A stretch of DNA of 64,000 bases from Pseudopedobacter sp038243635 (GCA_038243635.1 JBBSQW010000006.1:113412-177411); one strand, 5' to 3'. Shown: positions 1-9,306, numbered from the stretch's first letter. The notes: generated by a model from the letters alone, not told the origin. Numbers and translations are program-made.

Positions 1-785
1 AAATAATGCGGAAACACCGGGGCAGGCTCACCACTTAACTTTCCTTCATAACGGTTATCGTCCGCAGTGCTTTGGCTATAAGTTTCTATAGGATATAAGG
101 TATTCCAATCTTGGTTAATGTATTTTTCTACCAGCTTTTGATTATTGAAACTATTTACCCAAGCCGGTAATTCTTTCATATAGTAAGTGCTTGTAATCCA
201 GTTTCCATTGCTATCATCAAACCAGTAAGCTGCGTTTGCAGTGTGGCCAGCGGGTAAAATACCACCACGATCTTTTATCGCAATTCCAATAACTTTGGAT
301 CTAAAATTTGTAGCTAACCTAAGTTCATCTGTAATAGTGGTGGTCAATAAATTTGCAGGAGACATTTTTCCAGCGTTTGAATCACTTCCAACTGAATTTA
401 CGGCGCTGTCTTCTGTACAATACATTGATTTTCCGGTTGCCTGTATTAAAAAGTCATTGCCGGCAATTCCGTGAATAGCAGGAACAGAGCCGGTGTAAAT
501 GCTGGTATGTCCAGGCGCTGTAAATGTTGGCAAATAAGGTATATGCGTGTTTTCGCAAGTGAATCCTTCGTTTAATAACCTATTGAAACCGCCACTGCCG
601 TATCTATTTGCATATCTGTATAAATAATCCCAACGCATTTGATCAACTACTATCCCTACAACCAGTTTTGGACGAGCAGGAGCATTGCTAAGTTTATTAA
701 CTAATACAGAAACTTTAGGTTTTTGAGCTGACGAATAAAAAGGAGAAAACAGCGCAAGAAGAATAATAATTCTAAGGATTTTCAT
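1..785 (-). CDS. PafA-like alkaline phosphatase family protein (partial; C-terminus lies outside the window)
   Basis: The gene starts at ATG 785 and runs off the left edge, leaving 261 residues. A signal peptide (about residues 1-21, ending SSAQ) is followed by KLVVGIVVDQMRWDYLYRY, typical of the PafA branch of the alkaline phosphatase superfamily, with Asp48 as likely metal ligand. PTFTAPGHTSIYTGS follows, and its Thr89 sits where the family has its catalytic nucleophile. Family members are periplasmic or secreted phosphomonoesterases that release phosphate for uptake. The metal-binding residues of the C-terminal half cannot be checked here. Family call is firm; substrate is inferred. Confidence 0.88.
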   Translation of the reverse strand, partial: MKILRIIILLALFSPFYSSAQKPKVSVLVNKLSNAPARPKLVVGIVVDQMRWDYLYRYANRYGSGGFNRLLNEGFTCENTHIPYLPTFTAPGHTSIYTGSVPAIHGIAGNDFLIQATGKSMYCTEDSAVNSVGSDSNAGKMSPANLLTTTITDELRLATNFRSKVIGIAIKDRGGILPAGHTANAAYWFDDSNGNWITSTYYMKELPAWVNSFNNQKLVEKYINQDWNTLYPIETYSQSTADDNRYEGKLSGEPAPVFPHY

Positions 786-998
786 TTTATAAATTTTAGG
801 AATGCCAATTTAAGATTTTATTATCGCATAGTTGATTTAGTAAATGTTAAATCAGCGTAAAGCTTTTATTCTTTGAGCTGTTTGGTAAAATATATGACTG
901 CTATCTTTCAAAGAAATGACAAAAGTTTGAATTTGCGAGGCTCTAAAAAACCTCTCGAGTAAAGAAAAAACCTCATTTTTGACGCATTAATTTTAATA

Positions 999-1684
999 AT
1001 GGAAACGTAGTTATTTGTTTTGTTACTCACTTAGTGCTATTAAGTGCTTGTCAAAATTCGCAGACGATACAACTGAGAGCTCCGCAAACCTTTAAAGGGG
1101 AAATCTTGGGCGATTCTGTTTTAGATCATAACATTAAAATTCCAGAGAACTTATTAGCTTTTATTGTACATGGAGATATTGTTAAAACTAAACTTATACC
1201 ATTTATGTATATATAATAGCCTAAAATTCACCACATAGATACATAGTCTTGTTTGTGAAGACAAAGCATGTTTTTTTTAGTTCACATAGCGCTCCACTTT
1301 GCAGAACATAGCTGTGTTTCCTACCTCTTTCTCAAAACTATGTATCTATTTGGTTTTCAGTAATCAACGCCAGACTATTTATTAAATATATTTGGTATTA
1401 GAGCTAAAGTAAAAAGTGTTTCTAAAAATGGGCCTTGGCTTACGCTTGATAATAATAAGGGCAAAGAAATTATAGTGAGTGCTAAAGATGGAGCTTTTGA
1501 TTTTCCGCAATCGCTTGTGGGGAAAGAGATTGTTTTAGACGGCGAGGCTAAGCTAGGAACCTTGTCAGTAAATGAACAAGTGGCTTTTACTTTAGAAGAA
1601 GACAACAAGGGTATAGAAAACCATGAAATAAAAAAGATTAAAGATGTGGTCTTTTTTGAGGCTAAAGGTCTGGCGATATTATAA
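999..1684 (+). pseudogene. DUF4920-like lipoprotein gene, broken by a palindromic repeat
   Basis: Two coding pieces read as one protein. The first (lipobox LLSAC, then TFKGEILGDS and GDIVKTKLI, to about 1198) ends at a stop at 1214-1216 inside foreign sequence. The second has no start codon of its own and resumes near 1388 with IFGIRAKVKSVSKNGPWLTL, continuing to DVVFFEAKGLAIL and the stop at 1684. Order and spacing match the DUF4920 family: a lipoprotein signal, a beta-rich core with a K-GxW motif and a terminal FEA-G-L motif. Between the pieces lies a 125 bp palindromic element. The 5' end is also damaged: ATG 999 meets TAG after three codons, and a frame change is needed to reach the lipobox. 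Function of the family is unknown. Confidence 0.6.
1230..1354. repeat. palindromic MITE/REP-like element
   Basis: The ends are inverted repeats: 1230-1247 (accacatagatacatagt) pairs with 1337-1354 (actatgtatctatttggt) with one mismatch. The middle contains further partly self-complementary sequence and no ORF. It sits inside the DUF4920-like gene and breaks it. I do not see a clear target-site duplication. Similar 'accacatagatacatag' elements are, as far as I recall, common between genes in Pedobacter relatives; this is memory, not a search. Confidence 0.65.
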
Positions 1685-1722
1685 AAATAGTCATTGTGAG
1701 TTTAAATTCACAATGACTATTT
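1685..1722. terminator. bidirectional hairpin terminator
   Basis: A perfect 15 bp stem (1685-1699 with 1708-1722) with an 8 nt loop lies between the 3' ends of the DUF4920 remnant and the convergent lipoprotein gene. The arms end in A/T runs on both sides, so it could serve both strands. Confidence 0.75.
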
Positions 1723-1739
1723 ATAATCTAATCTAAATT

Positions 1740-2549
1740 TTATGGTTTCAGTGCAACACTTCTTTCAATAGAAGTATTATCACCGGTTAATTCTTTTCCG
1801 GTTGCATCCAACAAAGTTATTTTAAGATTTAAATCGCCCATTGGCGCATTTTTGATAAAATAGGGCTGCCATTTGTCAACAGTAAAAGTAGTATCGCCAA
1901 CGTTAACTTTCACTTTGTAAGCATCTGCCGCAAGCGTAGCGTTTTTCACGTAAAAATCTAACAACACATTTTGCGTGTCTTTGCCTGCATATTCACCTTT
2001 TGGTCTGCTATAAAACAACATTGGCTCTTTTACACTTTCCATTTCAATGTACTTTCCGTCTTTATCTATTTTAAAATGAACCAAAACAGAAGCGTCTTTA
2101 GATTTTACAGATAAATGGTAAGAGCGTGATAAAAAACTCAATAAATAATGTTCTGAATTAATGGGTAATGTTACCGTGTTTTCTGGCTTGTATAAAGCCT
2201 GGTAAGGTTTGTTGTCCATTATAAAATGGATATGCTGACCTTGATCTGAATTTGCACATTCGCCAGAATGGTTGTCCATTGTCTGCTTAGATAACTCATA
2301 ATCTGCTACGTTAAAAGTGTACATTAGCTTTACGGAGTCGGCACCAACTTTCTCTGTTTTTACGTTCGCTATCGTCAATTTTGCGTTTGGGAAGTCCTCC
2401 GTTTCAACTAAAGGCTCTATACTCATTGCTGTTTTTACAACGCTGTCTTGTGTGTCGGCAGATTTTGTGCCTTTTTGGTTGCATGCACTTAAGCTTGCTA
2501 AAGCCATTAAGCCAGAAAACAAAAGCGGAGAACTAAATTTTAAATTCAT
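1740..2549 (-). CDS. conserved hypothetical lipoprotein
   Basis: 269 residues. The signal peptide ends in a lipobox (LASLSAC, Cys23), so it is probably anchored to a membrane facing the periplasm or the surface. The mature part has two beta-rich halves: one with GQHIHFIMDNKPYQAL (about 105-120) and one with FYSRPKGEYAG and VLLDFYV (about 180-205), then TKVDKWQPYF-like sequence and MGDLNLKITLLD. This pattern recurs in Bacteroidota proteins of unknown function. The HIHF segment resembles ligand-facing histidines of DUF4399-type domains, but I would not assign a role. It is monocistronic and ends against a shared terminator. Confidence 0.8.
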   Translation of the reverse strand: MNLKFSSPLLFSGLMALASLSACNQKGTKSADTQDSVVKTAMSIEPLVETEDFPNAKLTIANVKTEKVGADSVKLMYTFNVADYELSKQTMDNHSGECANSDQGQHIHFIMDNKPYQALYKPENTVTLPINSEHYLLSFLSRSYHLSVKSKDASVLVHFKIDKDGKYIEMESVKEPMLFYSRPKGEYAGKDTQNVLLDFYVKNATLAADAYKVKVNVGDTTFTVDKWQPYFIKNAPMGDLNLKITLLDATGKELTGDNTSIERSVALKP

Positions 2550-2679
2550 GATTTTTAGATTTACGTGTTGAAGATTTGAAATTACTGATTCGATTGATTT
2601 GGGCGCAATAATTACGCCACAGTTAATTGTACGGTTGTTTTATTTGGGCATTTTAACACGCTATTCACTCTGTCTTTTA

Positions 2680-2715
2680 TTTGTGTCATCCAGAGCGGTG
2701 TCGAAGGACACAAAT
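2680..2715. repeat. short palindromic intergenic repeat, copy 1
   Basis: The core gtcatccagagcggtgtcga (2685-2704) and the following aggac lie between inverted ttgtgtc and gacacaa arms. The same core occurs on the other strand at 42920-42944. The 2550-2886 gap otherwise holds only the divergent upstream regions of its two neighbours. Confidence 0.65.
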
Positions 2716-2869
2716 TAAAAGGTATCCGTTGCTATCGTTAATGCAAAAAGAGTAAGATACATTTAGGTTCAATTTCGATAACACAACAGTGTAAGATGTT
2801 AGCAACATCATAGTTTTCTAATATTAATTCTTTCAGTTTCCTAAAAATTTTAATAGCTTCTTAAAAGCT

Positions 2870-2877
2870 TATCTTTG
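2870..2877 (+). promoter_or_regulatory. Bacteroidota -7 promoter element TATCTTTG
   Basis: TATCTTTG matches the TAnnTTTG -7 element exactly. It ends 9 nt before the ATG at 2887, so the message would have almost no leader. This also supports ATG 2887 over the in-frame TTG at 2875, which overlaps the motif. Confidence 0.6.
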
Positions 2878-2886
2878 CGCTCATAC

Positions 2887-4125
2887 ATGAGAGATCATCA
2901 AGTTATTACCCTTAAAAACGGCATTCGTGTTTTACTGAAACCCGTGAAATCGCAAATTGCACATTGCTGTTTAATTATCAATGCTGGCTCTCGAGATGAG
3001 GAAGTTGGCGAGCCTGGATTAGCGCATTTTATAGAACATTTACTGTTTAAAGAGACCGTTAAGCGCAATACCAACCAAATTTTAAATCGGTTAGAAATTG
3101 TTGGAGGCGATTTAAATGCCTATACCACCAAAGAGTATACTTGTTTACAAGCTTCATTTCTAAAGCCACATTTGGAACGAGCAATGGAACTGTTGCAGGA
3201 TATCGCTTTTTTCTCCACTTTCCCGGCAGTAGAAATGGAGAAAGAAAAAGATGTGATCCTAGATGAAATTTCTAGCTACGAAGACCAACCAGAAGAAGCC
3301 ATTAATGATGATTTTGAATCCATGATTTTTAGTGGACATACACTTGGCGAAAATATTTTGGGAACTCCAGCATCAGTTAAAAGTTTCCAGAAAAAGCACT
3401 TGGTAGATTTTATAGCCAAAAACTACAATACTCACGAAATTATTTTTGCAATTTCTGGCTCCTATACCATTACTAAAGTCGAAAAACTAGGAGATAAATA
3501 TTTCGGTATTATTCCGGAAAACAAGGTGGTTAAAATACGGACTGCACCGAAACAGAGCATCAGTCAAAACAAGAAAATAGTTAAACCTATTAACCAAGCA
3601 CATTGTATGTTGGGCGCAAAAGCTTACAGCATACACGAAAAACAAAAACCAGGTTTACTGTTGCTTAATAATTTATTAGGCGGTACGGGAATGAGTTCTC
3701 GTTTAAATTTAGAAATTCGCGAAAAACACGGCATTGCTTACACTATTGAATCTAGCTATACGCCTTTAACGGATACCGGACTGTTTTCTATTTATTTTGG
3801 TACCGATGCTGAAAAAGTGAATAAAGCGTTGACGCTGATTTATAAAGAGCTAAAAAAAGTGCGAGAGAATAAGTTGGGTAAAATTCAGCTATCGCAAGCT
3901 AAAAAAAGGTTTATTGGACAGATAGCTTTGGGCGAAGAAAACCGAATGGGTGTTTTAATTTCCATGGCGAAAAGTTTGTTGGATTATGGCAAAATAGATT
4001 CATTAAAAGAGATTTATGCTAAAATAAACGGGGTAAGTGCAGAAGGAATGGTGGACGTTGCCAACGAAGTTTTAGATAAAAATAATTTGAGTTTACTGCT
4101 ATACAGCCCCGAAGAATCCAATTAA
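2887..4125 (+). CDS. M16 family zinc metallopeptidase (insulinase/processing-peptidase type)
   Basis: 412 residues. The inverted zinc motif HxxEH is present as HFIEHLLFK (His47, Glu50, His51), early in the N-terminal M16 domain. The C-terminal domain contains GLLLLNNLLGGTGMSSRLN and REKHGIAYTI, which form the usual substrate-binding wall. At about 410 residues it is a single-unit M16 protein, which normally works as a dimer. There is no signal peptide, so it is cytoplasmic. It is first in a co-directional run with hpt (8 nt downstream), the HhH protein and apt. Bacterial M16 peptidases of this size degrade oligopeptides or process peptides; the substrate is unknown. Confidence 0.92.
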   Translation: MRDHQVITLKNGIRVLLKPVKSQIAHCCLIINAGSRDEEVGEPGLAHFIEHLLFKETVKRNTNQILNRLEIVGGDLNAYTTKEYTCLQASFLKPHLERAMELLQDIAFFSTFPAVEMEKEKDVILDEISSYEDQPEEAINDDFESMIFSGHTLGENILGTPASVKSFQKKHLVDFIAKNYNTHEIIFAISGSYTITKVEKLGDKYFGIIPENKVVKIRTAPKQSISQNKKIVKPINQAHCMLGAKAYSIHEKQKPGLLLLNNLLGGTGMSSRLNLEIREKHGIAYTIESSYTPLTDTGLFSIYFGTDAEKVNKALTLIYKELKKVRENKLGKIQLSQAKKRFIGQIALGEENRMGVLISMAKSLLDYGKIDSLKEIYAKINGVSAEGMVDVANEVLDKNNLSLLLYSPEESN

Positions 4126-4132
4126 ACACACC

Positions 4133-4670
4133 ATGAACATTGCCATAAAAGATAAAAATTTTGAGACCCTAATTGAGTATTGCATGATTGAAAAGCGTAC
4201 CCGACTAATTGGTAGACAAATTAGTATGGAATACGAAAAATCAAGTACCGGTTTTTTTAGGGGTGTTAAACGGTTCTTTTATGTTTATGGCAGATTTGCT
4301 TAAAGAAGTTACCATCCCATGTGAAACCACTTTTGTGAAGCTGGCATCTTACCACGGAGAATTAGAAAGTTCTGGAACTATTAACGAAGAGTTAGGCATA
4401 GCTATGGATTTGCAAAATCGTCACGTAATTATTGTAGAGGACATTGTGGATACCGGTAAAACGCTAGTTTACCTTTTAAAACAAGTGAAAGCGCTAAAAC
4501 CCGCAAGTATAAAGATTGCAACTTTATTGCAAAAGCCAGAAGCTTTAGTCGTGGATTTAGCCGAAATTGATTATGTAGGTTTTGAAATATCAAACGAATT
4601 TGTGGTAGGTTATGGTTTAGATTATGATGGTTTAGGTCGTAATTTAAAAGATATTTACCGCTTGTGCTGA
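4133..4670 (+). pseudogene. hpt: hypoxanthine phosphoribosyltransferase, frameshifted
   Basis: The N-terminus starts at ATG 4133 (IKDKNFETLIEY, then RLIGRQISMEYEK), while the body is one frame over: QVPVFLGVLNGSFMFMADLL, then the PRPP-binding motif VIIVEDIVDTGKT and EFVVGYGLDYDGLGRNLKDIY. Dropping one A from the run of five at 4236-4240 joins them as EYENQVPVFLGVLNG, which fits the family perfectly at about 178 residues. The enzyme salvages hypoxanthine and guanine with PRPP, like the nearby apt. No alternative start gives a complete protein, because the reading frame of the body lacks the N-terminal helix. Either a sequencing error or a real inactivating +1 insertion. Confidence 0.85.
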
Positions 4671-4793
4671 GAATAAGAAATAAAAAAGGCTCGTATTTAT
4701 AAACCGGGCAGTTTAATTTTTAGGGAATGATGTCATTCGAGTTCTCTTCTGTAAAGGATTTATTAAAGAATATATTGCTGTTGAAGAAATTAA

Positions 4794-5729
4794 ATGCAAA
4801 TATTTTTATATTTGGTTAAAACATTCTGCCAAATGTATCATAAGATTAAAAAATACGTCGAGATTTCTCCGCGAGAATTTCGAGGCATGGTTGTACTTAT
4901 TGTCATCCTACTTTTTACTTTTGTTTCGCCCTACGTTTATGAGAAAATTATGGGCCAACCACTCCAGATCACCATCGAAACTTTAGCTCCTAAAATAGCT
5001 GAGATCGAATCTTTTGACGAAAAAAAAGATCGGTTTTATGAGGAAGAAGTGAGCGCACCAAAAAGTGAGCTTTTTGAGTTTGATCCAAATAATCTTGCGG
5101 TTGAGAAATGGGTGAAGTTAGGGCTAACTCAAAAGCAAGCGCTCAGTATAAAAAAATATGAGGCAAAAGGTGGGCAATTTAGAACGCTGGCTGATGTGAA
5201 AAAGATGTATCCTATTACGGATCAAATGTATCATCGGCTTGAGCCTTATATCAAATTACCAGAAAAGGAAAATGATTTTAAATCTTCTTTTAACAAACCC
5301 GTAAACAAAGAATTTGGTGCTAAAACATCGGTTAATATCGAGCTGAACGGTGCAGATTCTGCTACGCTTGTGACTGTTCGCGGGATAGGTCCATCATTTG
5401 CATCAAGAATTATAAAATACAGAAATAGATTAGGCGGCTTTGTAGCACTTGATCAGTTAAAAGAAGTTTACGGAGTTGATTCGGCAAAGTTTAAAGAGTT
5501 AGAGTCTCAATTAAATGTGAATACACAAAGAATCCAGAAAATTTCGATAAATCGATGTACGCTAGAGGACTTAAAATCGTTTCCATATTTACGTTATAAG
5601 CAAGCGAGCGCCATTATTGCTTACCGAACGCAACATGGTAATTTTATGAATGTGGGAGATTTGAATAAAATTGCGATATTTAACGCAGAACTTATTCAGA
5701 AAATAGCGCCTTATTTAAAATTTGAATGA
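4794..5729 (+). CDS. helix-hairpin-helix (ComEA-like) membrane-anchored protein
   Basis: 311 residues. A short N-terminus is followed by one membrane segment (VVLIVILLFTFVSPYVY, about residues 33-49). The rest carries repeated helix-hairpin-helix units: LTQKQALSIKKYEAKGG, LVTVRGIGPSFASRIIKYRN, VYGVDSAKFKELE and FPYLRYKQASAIIAYRTQHG. This resembles ComEA-type DNA-binding proteins of Bacteroidota, which have more HhH units than classical ComEA. A role in DNA uptake or DNA binding at the membrane is inferred. An internal ATG at 4833 (MYHKIKKY) is an equally good start. The stop overlaps the apt start (ATGA), indicating translational coupling. Confidence 0.8.
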   Translation: MQIFLYLVKTFCQMYHKIKKYVEISPREFRGMVVLIVILLFTFVSPYVYEKIMGQPLQITIETLAPKIAEIESFDEKKDRFYEEEVSAPKSELFEFDPNNLAVEKWVKLGLTQKQALSIKKYEAKGGQFRTLADVKKMYPITDQMYHRLEPYIKLPEKENDFKSSFNKPVNKEFGAKTSVNIELNGADSATLVTVRGIGPSFASRIIKYRNRLGGFVALDQLKEVYGVDSAKFKELESQLNVNTQRIQKISINRCTLEDLKSFPYLRYKQASAIIAYRTQHGNFMNVGDLNKIAIFNAELIQKIAPYLKFE

Positions 5730-6253
5730 TAGAAATATCCATTAAAAAAGCCATTAGAGATATCCCGGATTTTCCAAAACCAGGGATTATATTTAAAGAC
5801 ATCACTCCAATTTTAAAAGATCAAAGTTTATGTACAGAGATTGTAGATGCCTTTGCTTTTGCGCTTAGAGATTTAGAATTTGACGCTGTAGCGGGAATTG
5901 AGAGTAGAGGTTTTTTATTTGGATTGATGCTGGCTAATAAGTTGAATAAGCCTTTTATTCCAATTAGGAAGGCTGGGCGATTACCGTTTACAACCATACA
6001 GCAATCTTATGACTTAGAATATGGTTCGGCAATTATAGAAGTACACAAAGATGCTTTTGAACCGGGAGCTAAGATTTTGATTCATGATGATTTGTTAGCC
6101 ACAGGCGGAACGGTGGAAGCTACGTCTTTACTCATTGAAAAAATGGAAGGGTTAGTGGCTGGATTCTCTTTTATTGTGAGCCTTGATTTTTTGGGTGGCG
6201 AAGCAAAACTTAAAACTTTCTCTGATAATGTTTATACGTTAGCGAAGTATTAG
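5726..6253 (+). CDS. apt: adenine phosphoribosyltransferase
   Basis: 175 residues, the normal length. Family markers: DIPDFPKPGIIFKDITPIL at the N-terminus, GIESRGFLFG, and the PRPP-binding loop ILIHDDLLATGGT. It converts adenine and PRPP to AMP in the cytoplasm. The start overlaps the stop of the HhH protein by 4 nt. With hpt it forms a purine-salvage pair in one transcription unit. Confidence 0.96.
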   Translation: MIEISIKKAIRDIPDFPKPGIIFKDITPILKDQSLCTEIVDAFAFALRDLEFDAVAGIESRGFLFGLMLANKLNKPFIPIRKAGRLPFTTIQQSYDLEYGSAIIEVHKDAFEPGAKILIHDDLLATGGTVEATSLLIEKMEGLVAGFSFIVSLDFLGGEAKLKTFSDNVYTLAKY

Positions 6254-6343
6254 GTCTGGCAGAAACTTATTTATTTTAAATGAGCCATTCTAATTGATTA
6301 GTGAAATTGTGTAAGTCTCACTTTACACTCTTGATTGTAAGCT

Positions 6344-7930
6344 TTAGTACAGAATACTAAACTTAAAATCTAATGGTTTAAAATTCTCTATTAAGGTTTT
6401 GATAAAATCATCTCCATACTTAACGTAAAATAGTGCGAAATTCTCCTTACGCTCTTGCAAGCCGCCACCGGGGAAAAGTTGTTGTTTTACTTTTTCAATA
6501 TCGGTCATCGCTTCAGCATAGTTGCGTTTATCTGCTCTAATTAACTTTTTCTCTAAACTGTCTATTGCTTTTTTTAATCTAACCTCAACCGCTTCTGTAC
6601 TCGGTTTTAAAGTGGGATCAATTTTCGCAACACGAGTTTTAAGATCATCAAATGTTTTTTGTAACTGTTGCCACTCGTTTTGAACGGTCAAATCATGTGA
6701 AGTGTGGTTTTCCACATAGGCTTTCTTTAATTGCGCTGTATCAGTGAAACTATCCTCAAACGTTAAACCTAACTTATTCAATTTGTAGCGTATCTTTTCA
6801 TCAGCGACCATCGCCGAATTTCTCAAAATCAGCAATGGAAAGTCTACCTTATAAAAATCGAAGTTTGATTTCAATTGTAGCCAGTAAGCCAATTCGCCAC
6901 CCCCGCCAATGTAGGCAAGGTTAGGCAAAATCACTTCCTGATAAAGCGGACGCGTTACCACATTCGGACTAAAACGTTCTGGATAATTGTTGATTTCTTG
7001 CTTTAGTTCTTCTTCAGAAAAAACGATATCCGTATTTAAAACGTGATAATTGCCATTTTCAAAAACAATACGCTCCCTTAAATCGTCAGTCAAATAAAAG
7101 AAATTAATTTCTCTTGGATTTACTTGAGCGTGGACATTAATTTTAGCTAAGGCTTCATTTGATTGCTGTATTTTTTTGAAACTATTTTGCTGAATGATAT
7201 CCTGAGTAATGATTTCTAAAAACTCTTGTTTTAAAGAACGTTCGTCCGCATCAATAATCACTAAACCGTATTCGCCGAACAGCTCATTTGCTAAAAATCG
7301 AGTTGCTTCTGCTAAGTTTTTATCTTCCGCGTAAGCCTCAGAAACTATTTCACCGAGCTTTTCGGCATTTGCAGAAATACCTAAGATACCTTTATATTCA
7401 TTCAAGGTTTGAATAATGCTTTTTGTACTCAACCTTCCAGTTGCACCGCTGGCATTTGTTTCCCAACTTATTTTTTTACCATCAATAAAAGTATGGTTGA
7501 TTTCTTCAAAATCATGATCTTCTGTAGCCATCCAATAAACGGGTACAAAATTCTGATCTGGAAAAGCCTGTTTCAGCTCTTTAGCTAAATTTATGGCACT
7601 AACTATTTTAAAAAGAAAATATAAAGGCCCGGTAAAAATATTGAGTTGATGGCCGGTAGTTACCGTGTAAGTGTTCTCTGCTTTAAGCGAAAGGATGTTG
7701 TTTTTTAACTTGCGGGATTGGTTGCTAATATTCTGATATTGCTTTTCCAAAACATCAACCAATTTTGTGCGATTTCCATTAAAAGTGCGTTCGGCAATAA
7801 TTTTTTCGAAACTGTTAATAGTTGGAAATTCGTTGATGAAAGGCTTCAGTTGCTCATCGTGACTTAACAGTCGGGTAACCGTTGATGAAAAACATCGGGT
7901 TTGAGCGTAATCGATAGTTTGTACTTTCAT
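6344..7930 (-). CDS. bshC: bacillithiol biosynthesis cysteine-adding enzyme BshC
   Basis: 528 residues, full length for BshC. TVTTGHQLNIFTGPLYFLFK (about 93-112) and PVYWMATEDHDFEEINH (about 149-165) are the family's signature core; a charged helical C-terminus (TEAVEVRLKKAIDSLEKKL) forms the coiled-coil dimer region. It adds cysteine to glucosaminyl-malate in the last step of bacillithiol synthesis, so this organism probably uses bacillithiol as a low-molecular-weight thiol. It lies downstream of rimO, with a stem-loop in the 50 bp gap. Confidence 0.93.
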   Translation of the reverse strand: MKVQTIDYAQTRCFSSTVTRLLSHDEQLKPFINEFPTINSFEKIIAERTFNGNRTKLVDVLEKQYQNISNQSRKLKNNILSLKAENTYTVTTGHQLNIFTGPLYFLFKIVSAINLAKELKQAFPDQNFVPVYWMATEDHDFEEINHTFIDGKKISWETNASGATGRLSTKSIIQTLNEYKGILGISANAEKLGEIVSEAYAEDKNLAEATRFLANELFGEYGLVIIDADERSLKQEFLEIITQDIIQQNSFKKIQQSNEALAKINVHAQVNPREINFFYLTDDLRERIVFENGNYHVLNTDIVFSEEELKQEINNYPERFSPNVVTRPLYQEVILPNLAYIGGGGELAYWLQLKSNFDFYKVDFPLLILRNSAMVADEKIRYKLNKLGLTFEDSFTDTAQLKKAYVENHTSHDLTVQNEWQQLQKTFDDLKTRVAKIDPTLKPSTEAVEVRLKKAIDSLEKKLIRADKRNYAEAMTDIEKVKQQLFPGGGLQERKENFALFYVKYGDDFIKTLIENFKPLDFKFSILY

Positions 7931-7942
7931 GCTATAAAGCGA

Positions 7943-7973
7943 AAATAGCCAAAATCTAATATTTTGGCTATTT
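7943..7973 (-). terminator. stem-loop between rimO and bshC
   Basis: A 13 bp perfect stem (7943-7955 with 7961-7973, loop ctaat) follows the rimO stop. On the minus strand it runs into a T-rich stretch (ttttcgctttatag). It could end rimO transcripts or attenuate read-through into bshC, which starts 13 nt further on. Confidence 0.6.
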
Positions 7974-7980
7974 GCAACAC

Positions 7981-9306
7981 TTATTTGACAATTGTACCAT
8001 AAAGATCAAAGTCCTCTGCTCTTTCAATTGTAGCTTTTACAAAAGTTCCCGGAGTGGCATAATTGGTTTTTGCATCAATTAAAACTTCGTTATCAACCTC
8101 AGGAGAATCATATTCTGTTCTTCCTACAAAATAATCACCTTCCATTTTATCGATTAAAACCTTGTAGGTATTTCCAATTTTCTGCTGGTTTAAATCAAAC
8201 GAAATTCCTTGCTGAATCTCCATGATGTCTTCTACCCGTTGTTCTTTAATTTCTTGCGGAACATCATCTATCAAATCATGAGCATGAGTTTTTTCTTCGT
8301 GAGAATAAGTAAAGCAACCTAATCTATCAAAACGAGTTTCTTCTACCCAATCTTTCATCTGATTAAAATCATTTTCAGTTTCCCCAGGATAACCACAAAT
8401 TAGGGTGGTTCGCATGGCAATGTTGGGTACTTTATCTCTGATTTTATTCACCAGATCAATCGTTTTTTGCTTGGTTGTACCTCGTCGCATAGACTGCAAC
8501 ATTGGATCAGAGATATGTTGCAATGGCATGTCTAAATACTTGCAAATGTTAGAACGTTCGTTCATTACATCTAAAATATCCATCGGAAAACCCGAAGGAT
8601 AAGCGTATTGCAAACGGATCCACTCAATACCATCCACATCAGAAAGACGACGCATTAATTCTGCAAGCTTTCTTTCGTTGTATAAATCTAAACCGTAATA
8701 AGTTAAATCCTGCGCAATTAGAATCAGTTCTTTAGTCCCGTTTTTAGCTAAAAATTTAGCTTCCTTTACCAAATCTTCGATAGGCTTTGATAAATGTTTA
8801 CCACGCATAAGCGGTATGGCACAAAAAGAACACGGACGGTTACAGCCTTCTGCAATTTTAAAATAAGCAAAGTGAGAAGGAGTGGTTAACATCCGCTCTC
8901 CTAAAAGCTCATATTTATAATCTGCACCAACGCTGGTTAACAAATTTGGCAAATCATTGGTTCCAAACCAAGCATCAATATTGGTAATTTCGGCAGAAAG
9001 TTCCGGTGTGTACCTTTCCGATAAACAACCGGTAACAATTACTTTTCCTATTTTACCTTGATCTTTTAACTCGCTGTATTGTAAGATAGTATCTATAGAT
9101 TCTTGCTTTGCATTGTCGATAAATCCACAAGTGTTAATCACAATAATGTCGTTAGATTGCAAATTGTTAGCCTCATGTACAACTTCCATTTTATTGCCAT
9201 TCAGCTGTCCCATTAATACCTCAGAATCATAGGTGTTTTTTGAGCAACCTAGGGTGATTACGTTTACGCGATGTTTATTTATGGATTTGGATGGTTTGAC
9301 TTTCAT
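7981..9306 (-). CDS. rimO: ribosomal protein S12 methylthiotransferase RimO
   Basis: 441 residues. The N-terminal UPF0004 domain has VNVITLGCSKNTYDSE and VINTCGF; the radical-SAM core has the CxxxCxxC motif in EGCNRPCSFCAIPLMRG (about 152-168); a C-terminal TRAM domain follows. The SKN after the first Cys and the order of motifs favour RimO over MiaB. It adds a methylthio group to an aspartate of ribosomal protein S12, using two 4Fe-4S clusters. It sits with ribosomal-protein and ftsY genes, a common Bacteroidota grouping. Confidence 0.95.
   Translation of the reverse strand: MKVKPSKSINKHRVNVITLGCSKNTYDSEVLMGQLNGNKMEVVHEANNLQSNDIIVINTCGFIDNAKQESIDTILQYSELKDQGKIGKVIVTGCLSERYTPELSAEITNIDAWFGTNDLPNLLTSVGADYKYELLGERMLTTPSHFAYFKIAEGCNRPCSFCAIPLMRGKHLSKPIEDLVKEAKFLAKNGTKELILIAQDLTYYGLDLYNERKLAELMRRLSDVDGIEWIRLQYAYPSGFPMDILDVMNERSNICKYLDMPLQHISDPMLQSMRRGTTKQKTIDLVNKIRDKVPNIAMRTTLICGYPGETENDFNQMKDWVEETRFDRLGCFTYSHEEKTHAHDLIDDVPQEIKEQRVEDIMEIQQGISFDLNQQKIGNTYKVLIDKMEGDYFVGRTEYDSPEVDNEVLIDAKTNYATPGTFVKATIERAEDFDLYGTIVK

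Noticed and set aside
1034..1216. Small separate lipoprotein starting LLSAC
   Set aside because: Its end lies in the palindromic element and its body continues as DUF4920-like sequence beyond it, so it is part of a broken gene.
4209..4670. A complete shorter HPRT starting at 4209
   Set aside because: It lacks the N-terminal helix found in all family members, while the missing part lies in the overlapping frame from ATG 4133. A frameshift explains both.
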